Below, one piece after another: positions 1 to 11,662 of a stretch of DNA of 64,000 nucleotides. Position 1 is the first letter of the stretch; each line of letters starts with the position of its first letter. Location: assembly GCA_019802505.1 (NCBI GenBank), contig JAFMOC010000192.1:763501-827500 (forward strand). The letters run 5' to 3'. The notes beneath the pieces were generated by a model. The model saw only the letters and a list, made by a program, of their open reading frames with translations. It was not told the DNA's origin and ran no database searches. The translations under genes were made by a program, and so were the position numbers. This DNA comes from Corydoras sp. C115. Taxonomy: Eukaryota > Chordata > Actinopteri > Siluriformes > Callichthyidae.

Positions 1-287
1 ATGGTTTCATCTGTGATGAAAATGCCCGAGGATGAGTCCACACCAGAGAAGAGGACAGATAAGATCTTCAGACAAATGGACCTTAACAATGACGGTAAGA
101 TACGGTAATGCTTAGTAACGGCACTGAAATCACAAACGAAGTACGCTGTTCAGTTTTCACCTGTTGCTTTCTTTACCTGTACCACACAGGTAAACTGTCT
201 CTGGAGGAGTTCATAAAAGGTGCCAAGAGTGATCCTTCTATTGTGCGCCTGCTGCAGTGTGATCCCAGCAGTGCCTCGCAGTTTTGA
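1..287 (+). CDS. hpca: Hippocalcin-type neuronal calcium sensor, C-terminal two coding exons (partial)
   Basis: Two coding exons are visible: 1-94 (open at the window edge, donor GT at 95) and 190-287 (acceptor AG at 188-189, stop TGA 285-287). Joined, they encode 62 residues. The fourth EF-hand loop is intact (D-L-N-N-D-G-K-L-S-L-E-E pattern), and the protein ends in the CDPSSASQF tail shared by HPCA and HPCAL1. These proteins are N-myristoylated calcium sensors that move to membranes when calcium rises in neurons; the myristoylation site and EF-hands 1-3 lie outside the window. The peptide alone does not separate HPCA from HPCAL1: TDKIF is more HPCAL1-like. The tail-to-tail neighbour tmem54 is the human HPCA neighbour, so hpca is preferred. 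The reading starts in frame 1; the first ATG of the window is an internal methionine. Confidence 0.88.
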
Positions 288-3200
288 GTTCCCCGAGCTG
301 TTCTGTGCATGAAGGGTCTCGTCTTCTCATTGTAGTTTGTGTTCCTTCAGAGGAAAGGGTTTTAAAAGTGAGGGGAAAAAGTTTTACGTTCACTTTCTTT
401 GAGAAGAGACATACATCCAATGAACAAAGACAACACCTGCAAAGATGTCTTCTGTCTGCCGCGCTCTGTTCATCCGTGTCCCCGAGGCCTGTGAGAGCTC
501 GGCTCACGCTGTTTAGCCACTACATTCCAGGCTCCTGGTTTTGGGAGGGACCATTCCCTGGAAATTGTGCATGCACTCCCATTTCTGCTCTCAATCACCT
601 TGTTCTTTTATCGCACATTTCCACCTTTTATATTCCTCCTTATACTGTTGTGTGTGTATATACAGTACGAACACACATAGAACATATTAGGAGGCAGCTG
701 TAGATGCCTTTTTACTCAGACAGTATTATGTAGCTTAAGTAGGTATCTGAATCCATTGCCTCAAAGTGGACTAATGGACTGGATTTATGATCTGGTTAGC
801 CACGATGCAGATGAGTTGTCATTAGGCATGAGAAGGCTGACGATCCCATCGTTATTATTTTGTATATTTATGTATTATTTCCCCCATCATATTTATTTCC
901 CGTTGTGTTCTCACACACTTTGTGAAATCATCATTGGTGGGTTCTCTTCAGGTCTGCAGCAGGTCAGTAACCACTGGTGACTTTAACCTAAAGTAAGATG
1001 ACCGCTGCTGTTTAGAGATGTGGAGGTCTTTGGGTTGCAAATGGTCCTCAGCTGATAGGGTTTCAAACGTCAGGGGTAAAAAGAAATTCTGTTGCATCAA
1101 GGGGTACATTCCACAGAGTGTGGAATCAGATGCTTGTAGCACATATGAACCGAGGCGCTTTGTGTGTGTGCGAGAATGCGAGTGTGCATGTTTCCTGTGC
1201 ATGCGTGTGCTAATTTTATAGTATCAGTATGTTGTTATATATAAGGTATGTTTTTAAGATAATGCTGTTTTTGCGGCCCAGTTCTAAGTGAATTACCATT
1301 CATGGGTGCAGTTTAAGAAACCTAAATGTTTCAAACCTACTCCAATCTGAGAAATGCAAATGTCTGCATATCAACTGTGAGCAAAGACACCACCCCTGAA
1401 AATATGTAATATTCGGATCTGTAGCCACATGGCATAGGTATCTGAAAACAATATATGTTGTTTTTTTTTAAATACTCCTTGGCTTTTGACCCTCTGATGT
1501 GTTTTACAGACATAAAAATGCTACAGAGATCAACTGAGGTACAGTTTTTAAGTACCTAGTGCTAGCACACAGAAGGGAATGTGCAATGTGACAATATATA
1601 ATTACATGTCACCATTAAATAAACAATACTTTTCCTAATCAAAGCCAACAGCCACAGTCAGGGTCAAACAAAGTGCTTATTTCCTCACTCGTGATTGAAG
1701 GAGAGCAAAAGCACTGCTGTCAAAACCGATAACAACTGAGTGAAAAATGCACCCAACACCCCAAACCCCCTACAAAATTTCAGTCCTTTGTACTTATAGT
1801 AACAGAGCTTCAATCGCAGCAGCTCTTAAATTGCTACACATCAGCTGTTGTCTATCTACATAGCTGTAAGCCTCTCATTTGCTTCCATATTGGTACCGAG
1901 ACTGCATTAAACTCTGCACCCTAATGGACACCCCCCCATCCCCCTCTCCAACCTTTTTTATGTTGCATGAAAACCTCATGTGAGGTTCAAATATAACCAT
2001 GATTGTCCTTCTTTTGCTGAAATTGATAAATATACCTATGTGTTTAAAACCTGGCTGTTGTTTTTTTTTTTTTTTTTTCTTGCACAAAATTGGATGACAA
2101 TGTGCCGAGACACTGAGACATTCAGATCTGCAAAGTTTATTTAAGTGTTTTGTTAAATAAATTGTATTATGATAAAATAAATATAATCCTGTTTTATAAA
2201 GCTCATGCATACCAACAAATGTGAAAACTATTTTAGAGCCAATAAGCCAACCATAACCTTATTATGCATCATATTATGCATAGTTTTCTGTGAGAGAGCA
2301 AAGCACACCAACCCACTTATGGTGGCAGATGTAAAATTCATCACATAGACAAACTAGAGTTTCATTTTCACATTCACCTGGGGTAGAACTTTACCACTGA
2401 GCCTTGTTCAGATCCAGAAGCTGACCCTTTTCAGTGAGGCTCGGTTAAATTCAGATGAGGTCGCTCGTTCCTGGGCTGAGCGGCTAGAGCTGTATGGCCG
2501 CGATCCACGCAGAAGCTCAAGCTGTTCGGGGGGGCATTGGAGCTCATAGTCTTTATGGAAATGGTGAGGTGGTGAGGCATGGTAGGAGAGAAGTGTCGGT
2601 TCAACGGCTCCAAGCATTGTTACCTGAAACAGACGGGAGGTTTACAGTTCGTTTGCAGACCACACGCACACATTACAGATTCATACATAAACATTACAGA
2701 ACTACACAGGTTGCTTCACCTCTTTTTTAGGTCAGTAGAAAGTAGAATTTGGTAAGTCATACTTATTTTTCATATTTAAAAATGTACTTAATATGTTGAA
2801 GCAAACTGTTTAATCGAAACCTTTTTAAGTTTTACTACGTTACTATGGTTAAATTGCTCAAAGAGCTCGTCTTGTCAGGGTCATTTAACAGTTGGGGATT
2901 TTTTGAGCCTTCATCACTTTGGCTTGCTCTTTATGGGTTTTGGCCTGATGGTCTTCATGAATATCAAATAAATGTGAATATAATATGCAAAATTGGGGCA
3001 AAAAAAATTGATTGAATTTCTGAAAGACTGAATAGATAACTAAAATATTAATGCAGTCTAATGCACATTAAGTTGTAGATATCTGTTTAACTGACGCCAG
3101 TAATCACGTGTAATCTGTATTGTTGGTTTGGTCATTGGATTAGTATAATTGTTACAGTAACGACTGTCCAGGGCCCAGTTTCCTGTAAGCATCTTAGTAT

Positions 3201-3757
3201 TAAGAACATCTTAACTAGTAGAGAGAGCACTGAGTGTGATGCTTCAATTAAAATAATCTGTCCTAAGGTGCTTTTGGGAAACAGTTTACTCTACATTCAT
3301 CATTTCAACCATCCACTCTATATTAGTAACAGATGACTATCACCAATCAACTAATATATCTAAATATATTAATAAGTGGTTAAATCCCCAATGATGTAAA
3401 ACCTGGTTCTCTAATGGGACAGATTGATTTCAGCCCATCATTGTGAGTAAAGTAAAACAGTTGTATCTCATGTATCTCATACAGGTGTTTTATTTTCATC
3501 TGTATTGTTCTCCATATTGCTTGTAGATGTAAATACAGTACACACGCTATGCCCGGTGTTCCTTCCAGCTTATATTCTGTGTCCTAGTGTCCCTGACCAA
3601 GATACAGCAGTTAAACATTGTATCATATTAAAGGTGTAATTAATTGATGATTAGTAAAATTAGATTTATAATCTTAAGGCTATTTATTGGAAAGCTATTC
3701 AGATACCGTTGCAGTTTGCATTTGGTCGTTTTACATTTTCATTTAATAAACTCGCAC
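288..3757. other. hpca 3' UTR and hpca-tmem54 intergenic DNA
   Basis: No coding exon is recognised here. The first 1.3 kb downstream of the hpca stop is probably 3' UTR; an AATAAA at 1618-1623 is one possible polyadenylation signal. A poly-T run lies at 2059-2078. The two genes converge, so both 3' ends fall in or next to this stretch. Confidence 0.4.
3168..3287. repeat. Small foldback repeat (fish MITE-like, degraded)
   Basis: The segment starts with GGGCCCAGTTTCC and ends with a TTGGGAAAC motif that pairs with it, and internal CATCTTA / TAAG blocks also pair. This matches a short palindromic repeat common in fish genomes, recalled from general knowledge and not searched. Boundaries are approximate. 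Confidence 0.4.
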
Positions 3758-6700
3758 TCAAATGTCATTGTGCCAGAAAAAGAGACATAAAGGATGAAGA
3801 CTACACACCGATCTTGATTCATAGTATATTGGTTTGTTTCGGATGAAAGATATTGCTACTGCACAGCAGCGGCCAGATAGCACCAGCTCCACCACGCTCA
3901 GCACAATCAGCGGCACCCACAGGATCAGAGTGGTACTCTAAGTGGAGAGATGGTAGATGATTCCTTTGTGACTGTACGTGCCCACACATAAAAGCAAGGT
4001 TTGATGACTGGCCAATATATGTGCCATGCAATTTTCTCAGTGTTGCTAGCAAATCCAGTTGCAGTGGACTGATCGGTAGTCAGGAGAGGAAAGGAAAGAG
4101 GGAAATCATTTCTTGGTGATAAAAACAGGCTTTTAGATAAAGCTGTATTTGTTTGCTGTTTTTTTATGAACAAAAAGTCGCAATAAATACAAAGTTTCAT
4201 AATGCAGGTCTTCTGAGATTAATGCCGTTGTTTCAAGAAGAGGAAATCCAAACAGCTTACAGATATGGCCTAAACATCTATCCCATACTTTAGAACAATA
4301 TCCTTATTGTCTTTTGGAAATTTTTTTTTTTTAAGATTTCGCACTAATATTCACTACAACTCAATGATTAAATCATCAAAGAGGAAAGTCACTGTGATAC
4401 AACACTGATATTTCCTGCATTCATTTTTTTTTTTAAATAGATGCCACATAAGGTCACTGTGACCTTACCATTAGTGTTATTCTGCCTTCCACCACAATTG
4501 GAAAAATCTAATCACTTACATAAATACGTGTGGGGTCAAACGGACACTCCACAGTGATGCTGAAATAGCTAATGTCATCAGGTAAGTTGCAGCGAAGCAG
4601 AAGACCCTTAGTGCCATGGATTACTGTCCACACCAGAGCAATCAGCAACCCGATGGCCGAGGCAGCTGACAGGATGCCACCTACGGCACTCAGCATGCAC
4701 ACACACCAAGTCTGTAGGAACATGACATATCAAAGTTACAAAAAGTGGTGACATGGTTTTTAAAAACTAAGCATTAAAAAAAAAAAAAAAAAATCACTAA
4801 ACTTTTTGCAGAAAAAAAATTGAGCCAAAGTTTATTTACTTGTATACTTTTAGGGTTTACTTTTATTTGTAGGGTAACCATACCCGCTTAAACACACACA
4901 ATATTAAAGGAAAGCAACATTTATGCAAATATCTACTCCGCCTACTAGTGGCAGTAGTACAATATATAAATTCCTGCATGTTCAAGCAGGAGAAAATCGA
5001 TCTCAATAATTCTGACCATCATATGATCATAACTGCCAAATGGACTTGTTGATTTCCTTTTCACTACCGATGTCCAGAGATTTCCCCAAAGAGTTTACAT
5101 AGAATGATACATTAATAAAAACATCCAATTTTCAGCAGTTCTGGTTCTGCAGATTGAGGAACCATGAAAGGTGAAAGAAGACAGCAAGTGTGGTGAGTAG
5201 AACCACATCTCAACTCTCTGCACAACACGTCAAACCTTACGGCTGTTTTAAGAGCTACGCCGTTTTATGTATTAGTATTTTTTAGTGCAAATAGAAAAAC
5301 ATGGTTGGTATGTGAACTAGTGTCTATGCCTCTTGGGCAAGTTAGAAATCAAATGTGCTTTGATTACTTATTTAAGCAACCAAATTATTTAGACTGAGAG
5401 AGAGAGTTCAACCTACCAGAATTCGATTTCTCTCATTTTTAGAAAGGATGATAGTCAGTATTCCAATGATGATTCCCTGCAACATGATTAGAAAAAGTAA
5501 TTTGTTCATTTTACATGCTACATTAAGTAATGAGGGTGATGTAATCTTGCTTGGATCTCACCAGAAGGCCAGCTGTAAGTGCTAAAATGTTGGAGATGGC
5601 ATATTCCAAGGTTTCTGTGTTCAGACCAACTTGTCTCAAGACTGTGCCATGAACCAAAGCACCCAACAAAAAGTTCACATGGCTCACCAACACCATCCAC
5701 AAGCCCATCTTCATTAAGGATCTGGCCTTGTCCAGAAGAGCAGATGATGCACCTAGAAAAGAGTTTATATCTAAACCATATGGGATATCTGGGATATTAC
5801 CCTAACTGAACTTTTAATGATTTAAATAAAAAAAAAATTCAGTTCAATTGTAAATCTGAGGGACGACTTAGAGGTAAACATGTTTGCCTCTCAGCGCTGT
5901 GGATAAAGACTCAAACCTGACTTGAGATTCCACTCACAGTCTAAAAACATGGATTCAAGGTGAAATGGCTGCGCCAAATTGTCCCTGTGCAGTGCATGTG
6001 CGAAAGTCAGTGTCCAGTAATGTATTGGCACCCTGTCCTGGGTGTATTTGCCCAGCGCTCAAAAAGTTCTTCCCCCCGCGGGTCTAGTATAGGATTATGT
6101 TGAAGATAGTAAATGGATGGATGTTAATCGGAGTCAGATGACTGAAAAATTGACCATTTTAAAAAGACAGACTGGAAGAAAAATAAAAGCAGTATATATA
6201 AAAGCAGTTTGAATTAAAACTCAGCCAAACCCATAAAACCATCTGCTCGAAATGTCAGTTTTGCATAAGTGCAAATAATAATCATAAATGGGCCGAATGA
6301 CTCCAGCTAACTCTATAGATCAACAAACCCAAAGTAGAGAATTGAAGCAATGCATCTCCTCATTATTCACTGTCCAAAAGTCAAGTCAAAATTGGCACCG
6401 CTAGTAAAGAGTATTGATTACACACACAGAGGCCAGGGTAGAGCATGCTGCATTAGAAATGTCACCCCATTAATCATTACACACTAGACACCCTGTTGGC
6501 TCACAGAGCCAAACACACTTACATTTCACTCTTTAGAAAAACAAAGAGCTTTTGAATTTGTTCCCAATAACTAAAGAGGCCCTTCGAATTGTTACATGGG
6601 TAGAAATCTCTGTCTGCTGGACCAAATTTTTATGTCGGTAGATCATTTAGCCAGATGTTGCTTTATTATTTCTTCTGTGGATTCCATATACTTCCACTGT

Positions 6701-7550
6701 AAATATTAACAATACATTTCTACATTTGAGGGTTCTTCAGTGGAAATTTGCTAAGAGAAAAATGTTTCTTTATAGAACAATTAATACTCAAGATTTTTCT
6801 TACCAATTAATGATCTTTTGAATCATGTCATGGAAAATGTGTTGCAAATGTGTTGTATATTCTGTATTGAACCCTTTAATATAACATAAAAAAAATCATT
6901 GAAAGCTTGACATCATAATAATAGAAGAATCCTATTTGGTTTAAACATATTGTACGGCAATCTAAAGAACCATGTCACTTCCCTATGGGTGTGTGTGTTC
7001 ACTGTTCTATACAGAACTCTTGTCATTATTTTTAATAATGTATCAGGAAAGCCTGAAGATTAATGTTATTAAATCATATTGCTAGAATCACTGTTAAATA
7101 ATTATACTCATATCTGTTTTTTAGCAAACCGTTATCAGTCCCTCATTCATATCCTAAGTTCTACAGTGTAACAGGAGTCCATGAAATTAGTGTCTTTGCA
7201 TTAAAGTGCAGAAATGATTTTTATATTTTAAATTACAAATAAAAGGTTTCTGTAATTTATTACTTATACTCATCATTTGCATTTCACATAACCAGTTAAT
7301 TTAAAGACATAGGGCATTTTGGTTATTAGGGTAGTATTGAATTCAGCATCAGTTTATGAGATCATAATGCAAAAATGATTATAACGCTAAACCATCTAAA
7401 TAAAACCAAACGCATTTTACATATGCAACGTTTTAAACATTGGTTATAACAAATCAAAATGTTAGCAAGCTTAATCAAAACCAGCTGGAGTTTCTTCTAA
7501 TAAATGTTTGTAGCATGGCTTATCTGTTACTTACCTGATTTAATCATCAT
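3758..7550 (-). CDS. tmem54: Transmembrane protein 54, complete five-exon gene
   Basis: Coding exons on the minus strand: 7535-7550 (start ATG 7548-7550, only 16 coding bases), 5562-5752, 5417-5476, 4520-4711 and 3758-3937 (stop 3758-3760). All junctions are GT-AG and the sum is 639 nt, giving 212 aa (human TMEM54 is about 222 aa). Matching blocks are HVNFLLGALVHGTVLR in exon 2, a GIxxGIxTIILS block in exon 3, and CPFDPTRIY at the end of exon 4. Four hydrophobic segments are expected at about residues 22-42, 57-80, 92-122 and 155-180. The last exon gives the fourth span, followed by a short tail with several Cys. TMEM54 and KRTCAP3 form a small family of four-pass membrane proteins of poorly known function. 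The first exon is the least certain because it is so short, but its phase fits exactly and it sits directly before a consensus donor. Confidence 0.88.
5885..6122 (+). mobile_element. V-SINE copy, diverged, in tmem54 intron 1
   Basis: Old plus-strand copy of the window's main SINE. Recognisable parts are GCCTCTCAGCGCTG of the head, CACAGTCTAAAAACATGG of the central domain, CCCTGTCCTGGGTGTAT of the body and a GGATGGATG tail. It is more decayed than most copies here. Confidence 0.6.
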
Positions 7551-8057
7551 GTCCTTAGATCATAGCAAATAGTAGCAAGCTGATCACACACAGGACAAAC
7601 ACAAAGCTCTACATGTATGTACGGCAGCAGAGGAGGTTGACAGGTTGGTAGTTAACAGAGCGCATGTGCTGAGATTTCTGATAAGCTCAGGGTCATGGTG
7701 ATCCTGTTTTAGGAGATCTACAAATTTCTTTTTTTTTTTTTTTTTTTTTTTTTGCTTTAGTTCTGACGCTTTACACCTGCTTCAGGCAATCAGTCTACTT
7801 AATCACCAGACTGAGTTTAGCCGATTAGGATGAGGGCTGAACTGTAAAAACTGATTTTCAGAGACAACGCTAATATTTGCTGAAGTGGATGTTTACAGAT
7901 TTATTAAATCAAAAATATACTGTAAAAATATATATTTCCATCCAATTTGTTTTCACATAAACTGACTAATCCTTGTGTGGATGTGACGGAATTAAACCAA
8001 AAGCCCTTTCAGTTAAGAAAGTTTGTGTACTAGTCATAGTGTGCCACTTTTGCAAAA

Positions 8058-8283
8058 AGTGGGTGTGGGTGTGCTAGCTCAGTGGTTAGGTTGTTGGGCT
8101 AACAATCCAAGGGTTGTGAGTTCAAATCCCAGCTCCACTGATGTTACCATGTGGGTCCTTAAGCAAGGCCCTTGGTCCTCAAGCTCCAGTGATTCTGGAT
8201 GTAACCCTGTGTACTGACCCCTAAAAGCGTTAAGTTTTGGGATAAGTCTCTTTGGATAAAAGTGTCTGCTAAATGACCAAGTT
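8058..8283 (+). mobile_element. tRNA-derived SINE, second family
   Basis: The head carries a tRNA-like A box (TAGCTCAGTGGTTAGG) and B box (GTTCAAATCCC), followed by a body with GGTCCTTAAGCAAGGCCCTT and a GTCTGCTAAATGACC end. It differs from the V-SINE body. Sister copies lie at 22985, 62815 and, as fragments, at 9127, 31123 and 58462. It is not a tRNA gene: no anticodon arm or acceptor stem can be formed cleanly. Confidence 0.65.
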
Positions 8284-8390
8284 AGATTATTGTGTTAATT
8301 GGTGGCAAAAATGCTTAACCTGAAAGTAAGATGCTCATGGATAATGAACTGATGAATTAAAAAGCTGCAGCGTTGTTTGTGTCTGATCCA

Positions 8391-8880
8391 TACTTAATAT
8401 TTGTTAATACTTCCGACCAATATTAAGCACAATTACAAAAAGCTTGAAATATATATATGAAATATATATATATTCATATCCTCTTTTAGGGTCGCGGTGG
8501 GGTTCCCCATGCCCATCCAGGGGAGAACGTTTCGGGCGCTGGGCAGATAGACCCAGGACAGGGCGCCAATCCATCGCTGGGCACACACTCACTCACACAG
8601 ACACACTCTATATGGGGCAATTTTGAGAATTCAATTGACTTGATCCATGTTTTTGGACTGTGGGAGGAAACCGGAGAACCCGGATGAAACTCACGCGGAC
8701 ACGGGGAGAACATGGAAACTCCACCCAGATGAGGATTCGAACCGGGAATCCCTAGCGCTGAGAGGCGAACGTGCTAACCACTAAGCCCGATATGTGTATA
8801 TATATACATATAATTTATGTATTTCAAACTTTTTGTAATTGTGTCTAATATTGGTCGGAAGTATTAACAAATATTAAGTA
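8391..8880. repeat. Foldback element with 60-bp terminal inverted repeats, SINE in the loop
   Basis: Bases 8391-8450 and the reverse complement of 8821-8880 match over 60 positions with about three differences. Between them is AT-rich sequence holding a minus-strand V-SINE at 8472-8790. This is the layout of a non-autonomous foldback or MITE element. No clear target-site duplication was found next to the arms. Confidence 0.7.
8472..8790 (-). mobile_element. V-SINE copy, near full length
   Basis: Read on the minus strand it has the tRNA-like head (GGTTAGCACGTTCGCCTCTC, then GGTTCGAATCC), the conserved V-SINE central domain (a GGAGTTTCCATGTTCTCCCC block) and the end with CGACCC. It sits in the loop of the foldback element and is flanked by TA-rich tracts. 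Confidence 0.85.
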
Positions 8881-8940
8881 AAAACTGCTATTTCCCCTCG
8901 GGGATTAATAAAGTATTCTGATTTTAATTCTTATTCTGAT
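8881..8940 (+). repeat. Non-LTR retrotransposon 3' tail-like fragment
   Basis: The block CCCCTCGGGGATTAATAAAGT is a typical 3' end of fish Rex/RTE-type retroelements. Related pieces occur at about 43840-43875 (+) and 30660-30695 (-). Only the tail is present. Confidence 0.4.
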
Positions 8941-9126
8941 TAAAAACAGTGACATCTTGTGGATAACATAAGGTATAGCAGATACAACATGTTTGTAGTT
9001 TGTTTTAACGTATCAAAGCGTGACCAATTCTGTACTAAAATAATACAGAGGAGTGAAAGTTTGTTAGCGTTTATGTGAGAATATGTTTTTTTATGTAAAT
9101 CTATGTGCATTCTGCATCACACACCT

Positions 9127-9215
9127 ATATAGTGTGTGGTAGCTCAGTTGTACGGGTGTTGGGCTAGCAATCTGAAGGTTGGTGTCCCCTTAACACTCTG
9201 TTCTAAAGGTGTAGT
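9127..9215 (+). mobile_element. Fragment of second-family tRNA-SINE
   Basis: Carries GTGGTAGCTCAGTTGTACGG and GGGCTAGCAATCTGAAGGTTGG, matching the head of the copy at 22985. The B box and most of the body are missing. Confidence 0.5.
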
Positions 9216-9337
9216 ATCGTCCCTAATCCTGCAATCATCAACACTGTAAGTTTATACATACATATGAGAGAGGGAATATAAAAATACATAATAATTTAAC
9301 AGTTGAAAATCCTTTTTTTTAAAGATCATAATAACAT

Positions 9338-9697
9338 GGGCAGCACGGTGGCTTAGTGGTTAGCACGTTCGCCTCTCAGCGCTGGGGATTCCCGGTTGGA
9401 ATCCCGATCTGGGTGGAGTTTCCATGTTCTCCCCATGTCCGAGTAGGTTTCCTCCGGGTTCTCCGGTTTCCTGCCACAGTCCAAAAACATGGATCAAGTC
9501 AATTGAGTTCTCCAAATTGCCCCATATAGAGTGTGTTTGTGTGTGTGAGTGTGTGCCCAGCGATAGATTGGCGCCCTGTCCTGGGTGTATCTGCCCAGTG
9601 CCCGAGACGTTCTCCCCTGGATGGGCATGGGGAAACCCCCCTCCCCCTCCCCGCGACCGTAGTAAAAAGGATAAATCGGAAGAAAATGAATGGATGG
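9338..9697 (+). mobile_element. V-SINE copy, full length
   Basis: Complete from the GCAGCACGGTGGCTTAGTGG head to the GAATGGATGG tail. It shows the shared order: tRNA-like head, central domain, CAATTGAG block, TG-rich stretch, CCCTGTCCTGGGTGTAT block and CGACC end. DANA/Mermaid-type V-SINEs in fish have the same central domain and ATGA-type tail. Confidence 0.88.
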
Positions 9698-10096
9698 ATA
9701 TTTTTACATTATCAAAAACATAATTATATCTCAGAATAGAAATATAAATGTCATTTTTATTTTTGTTAAATACTACACCTGAGATCATACCTCTAAGCAT
9801 GAAACTGTTTTTTTTACCCCATACCAACCTTGTTCATAACCTCTCTCACTCGGTCACTTTGACTAGATACTTGAAACCAATAGTAAAGCTTAATTGAGCA
9901 GTTTATTGGAATTTCTTTTTTTTTTTTTTTTACTACAAATTTTCGGCATAAAATTATATCTGGAATCACCACGCCAGCTTCTGAACAACCAACGAAGGTC
10001 AAGTAGTGCTGATTATAATGGGCTTTCTGGCACCTTCAGTACATAAATGAAATCATGGTGGATAACACTTTTTAAGTTATTTTTAAAAAACTTACT

Positions 10097-10154
10097 TATC
10101 CCCCCCTCGCGACCCTAATATAGGACAAAGCGGAAGATAATGAATGAATGAATA
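10097..10154 (+). mobile_element. V-SINE 3'-end fragment
   Basis: Only the last bases of the SINE remain (CGCGACCCTAATATAGGA to the GAATGAATGAAT tail), as expected of a strongly 5'-truncated insertion. Confidence 0.7.
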
Positions 10155-10687
10155 ATAACAGGGTGTATTTTTGAATATTCTCAAACGTGTTAGCATTTTT
10201 GCACTAAATAAGATTCCATTACTCAGCAAAGTTTTAAAGTCTCAGCTCTTAAATGATACAAACAACCAAAGTAGTCATGTATTGGGCTGAATGCCAAACC
10301 TCATTTGTCTTTAGTCTGATTGTTTAGTGAATATGACACAGGCTTCAAAGTTTTATTTGCATTTCAATGCCATACTCATCATGCTTCAAATTATTTTTAG
10401 CAAATGTGTAAACTATTTAATCTGTTTAATCAGCTCATGTACAAGCTGTACAAGCGCAATACTTTCTACAGAGGCGTGATCAAGACCTACTGTAATGTTT
10501 TAAATATGTTTTCAATACTTAAAACTTTTCAGTATGATCTTGTTAACTTAAAAAAGTAACAATGAACACAATGTGGCTACAATTTTACAGGGTTATTCCT
10601 TTTAATGTGAGATTTAAAGTCATTTTCACAAAATATAAAGAACATGCTTAAGCCTGCAATGTAAAAACCACCTTTACATATAAATAA

Positions 10688-10688
<1 letters not shown>

Positions 10689-10760
<72 letters not shown>

Positions 10761-10761
10761 A

Positions 10762-10820
<59 letters not shown>
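10689..10820. repeat. (TA)n microsatellite, two blocks
   Basis: Pure AT/TA dinucleotides at 10689-10757 and 10769-10820, separated by an interruption containing AATGTGTG. It lies just downstream of the first connexin stop codon, in or next to its 3' UTR. Reading frames through it are artefacts. Confidence 0.95.
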
Positions 10821-10829
<9 letters not shown>

Positions 10830-10891
10830 TATAGCCTTTAAATTATATTATTTGAGTTATTATTTGAGATACATGAGACTTGACTTGCACA

Positions 10892-11662
10892 TTAGGATTG
10901 CTTTTCTACTTTTTCAGGACAAACTGGCTTATAGTTTATTGAGCTCATTGGCAGGTTACACTCATCACATCCTGGCTCGCTACACTTTCTGCGTGAGGTG
11001 ACATGCTCGCCTGCATGGGTGAGGTGCACTATACGCATTGCAATCAGATAGAAGATCTCTGTAACATTTAGGACTATGCAAATGGCTGAGGCTCCCACCA
11101 TGAAGTACGTAAAGATCCTTTTCTCTGTGGGTCGTGAAATGTAACAGGTCACCTGTCTGCAGGGTTCAATGTTGCACACCACGCTACGAGGCATATCGAA
11201 GTTGTGGTAGAGAGCATGCAGAAGGTAAAGGAACCCCACCTCCACACTTGTCTTTATAAGCAGACTAATGAGATACGTCCACCAAAGACCACCATGCTTC
11301 TGACCAGGGTTGTTGTACAGTTTGGTCTCATCGCCATGGGTGAGACGATACTTGCGCTCTCGATCTTCACGATACCACACATGCATCACAACCAAGAAAG
11401 ATGGGCAGGTAACAAAGATGAGCTGTAAGGCCCAGAGCCGTGTGTGCACTATGGGGAAGTAGTGGTTGTAGCAGGCGTTGGGGCAGCCGGGTCTTTTAGT
11501 GTCACAATCGAAATCTTTCTGATCATCAACCCACACGCGCTCGGCTGCTACTACAAACACCATGACCCGGAAAACAAACACCAGGGTCAGCCAGATGCGG
11601 CCAAAACCTGTGGAGTATTTATTCACCCCACTGAGAAGCGATTCAAGAGTTTTCCAGTCCAT
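10892..11662 (-). CDS. Beta-type connexin (GJB3/GJB4/GJB5 group), single coding exon
   Basis: A 256-aa intronless ORF starting MDWKTLESLLSGVNKYST, a classic connexin N-terminus. Four membrane spans are expected at about residues 21-40, 76-96, 130-150 and 188-208, with GGLWWTY before the third. Extracellular loop 1 has the canonical three cysteines (C-x6-C-x3-C). Loop 2 has SRPTEK, but its cysteines are spaced C-x4-C-x4-C instead of the usual C-x4-C-x5-C; codons on the minus strand around 11140-11190 confirm this. Connexins form hexameric hemichannels that dock into gap junctions, and the loop cysteines hold the docking fold. The N-terminal half is closest to human GJB3, the third and fourth spans to GJB4, so orthology is left open. 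The C-terminal tail is short and Cys-rich. A non-coding 5' exon is likely, as in other connexin genes, but was not identified. Confidence 0.95.
   Translation of the reverse strand: MDWKTLESLLSGVNKYSTGFGRIWLTLVFVFRVMVFVVAAERVWVDDQKDFDCDTKRPGCPNACYNHYFPIVHTRLWALQLIFVTCPSFLVVMHVWYREDRERKYRLTHGDETKLYNNPGQKHGGLWWTYLISLLIKTSVEVGFLYLLHALYHNFDMPRSVVCNIEPCRQVTCYISRPTEKRIFTYFMVGASAICIVLNVTEIFYLIAMRIVHLTHAGEHVTSRRKCSEPGCDECNLPMSSINYKPVCPEKVEKQS

Noticed and set aside
284..703. 139-aa frame after hpca
   Set aside because: It starts in the last hpca bases and lies in the likely 3' UTR; no recognisable domain.
8058..8140. tRNA gene
   Set aside because: A and B boxes are present, but there is no cloverleaf with a paired acceptor stem, and the body continues as a SINE. 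The same applies to all SINE heads.
9360..9827. 155-aa frame
   Set aside because: Most of it is a V-SINE read backwards; the peptide PGENVSGTGQIHPGQ recurs in other copies.
10762..11001. Tyr-Ile repeat frame
   Set aside because: Product of the (TA)n microsatellite running into the antisense of a connexin gene; the same artefact appears at 39295, 40813 and 43051.
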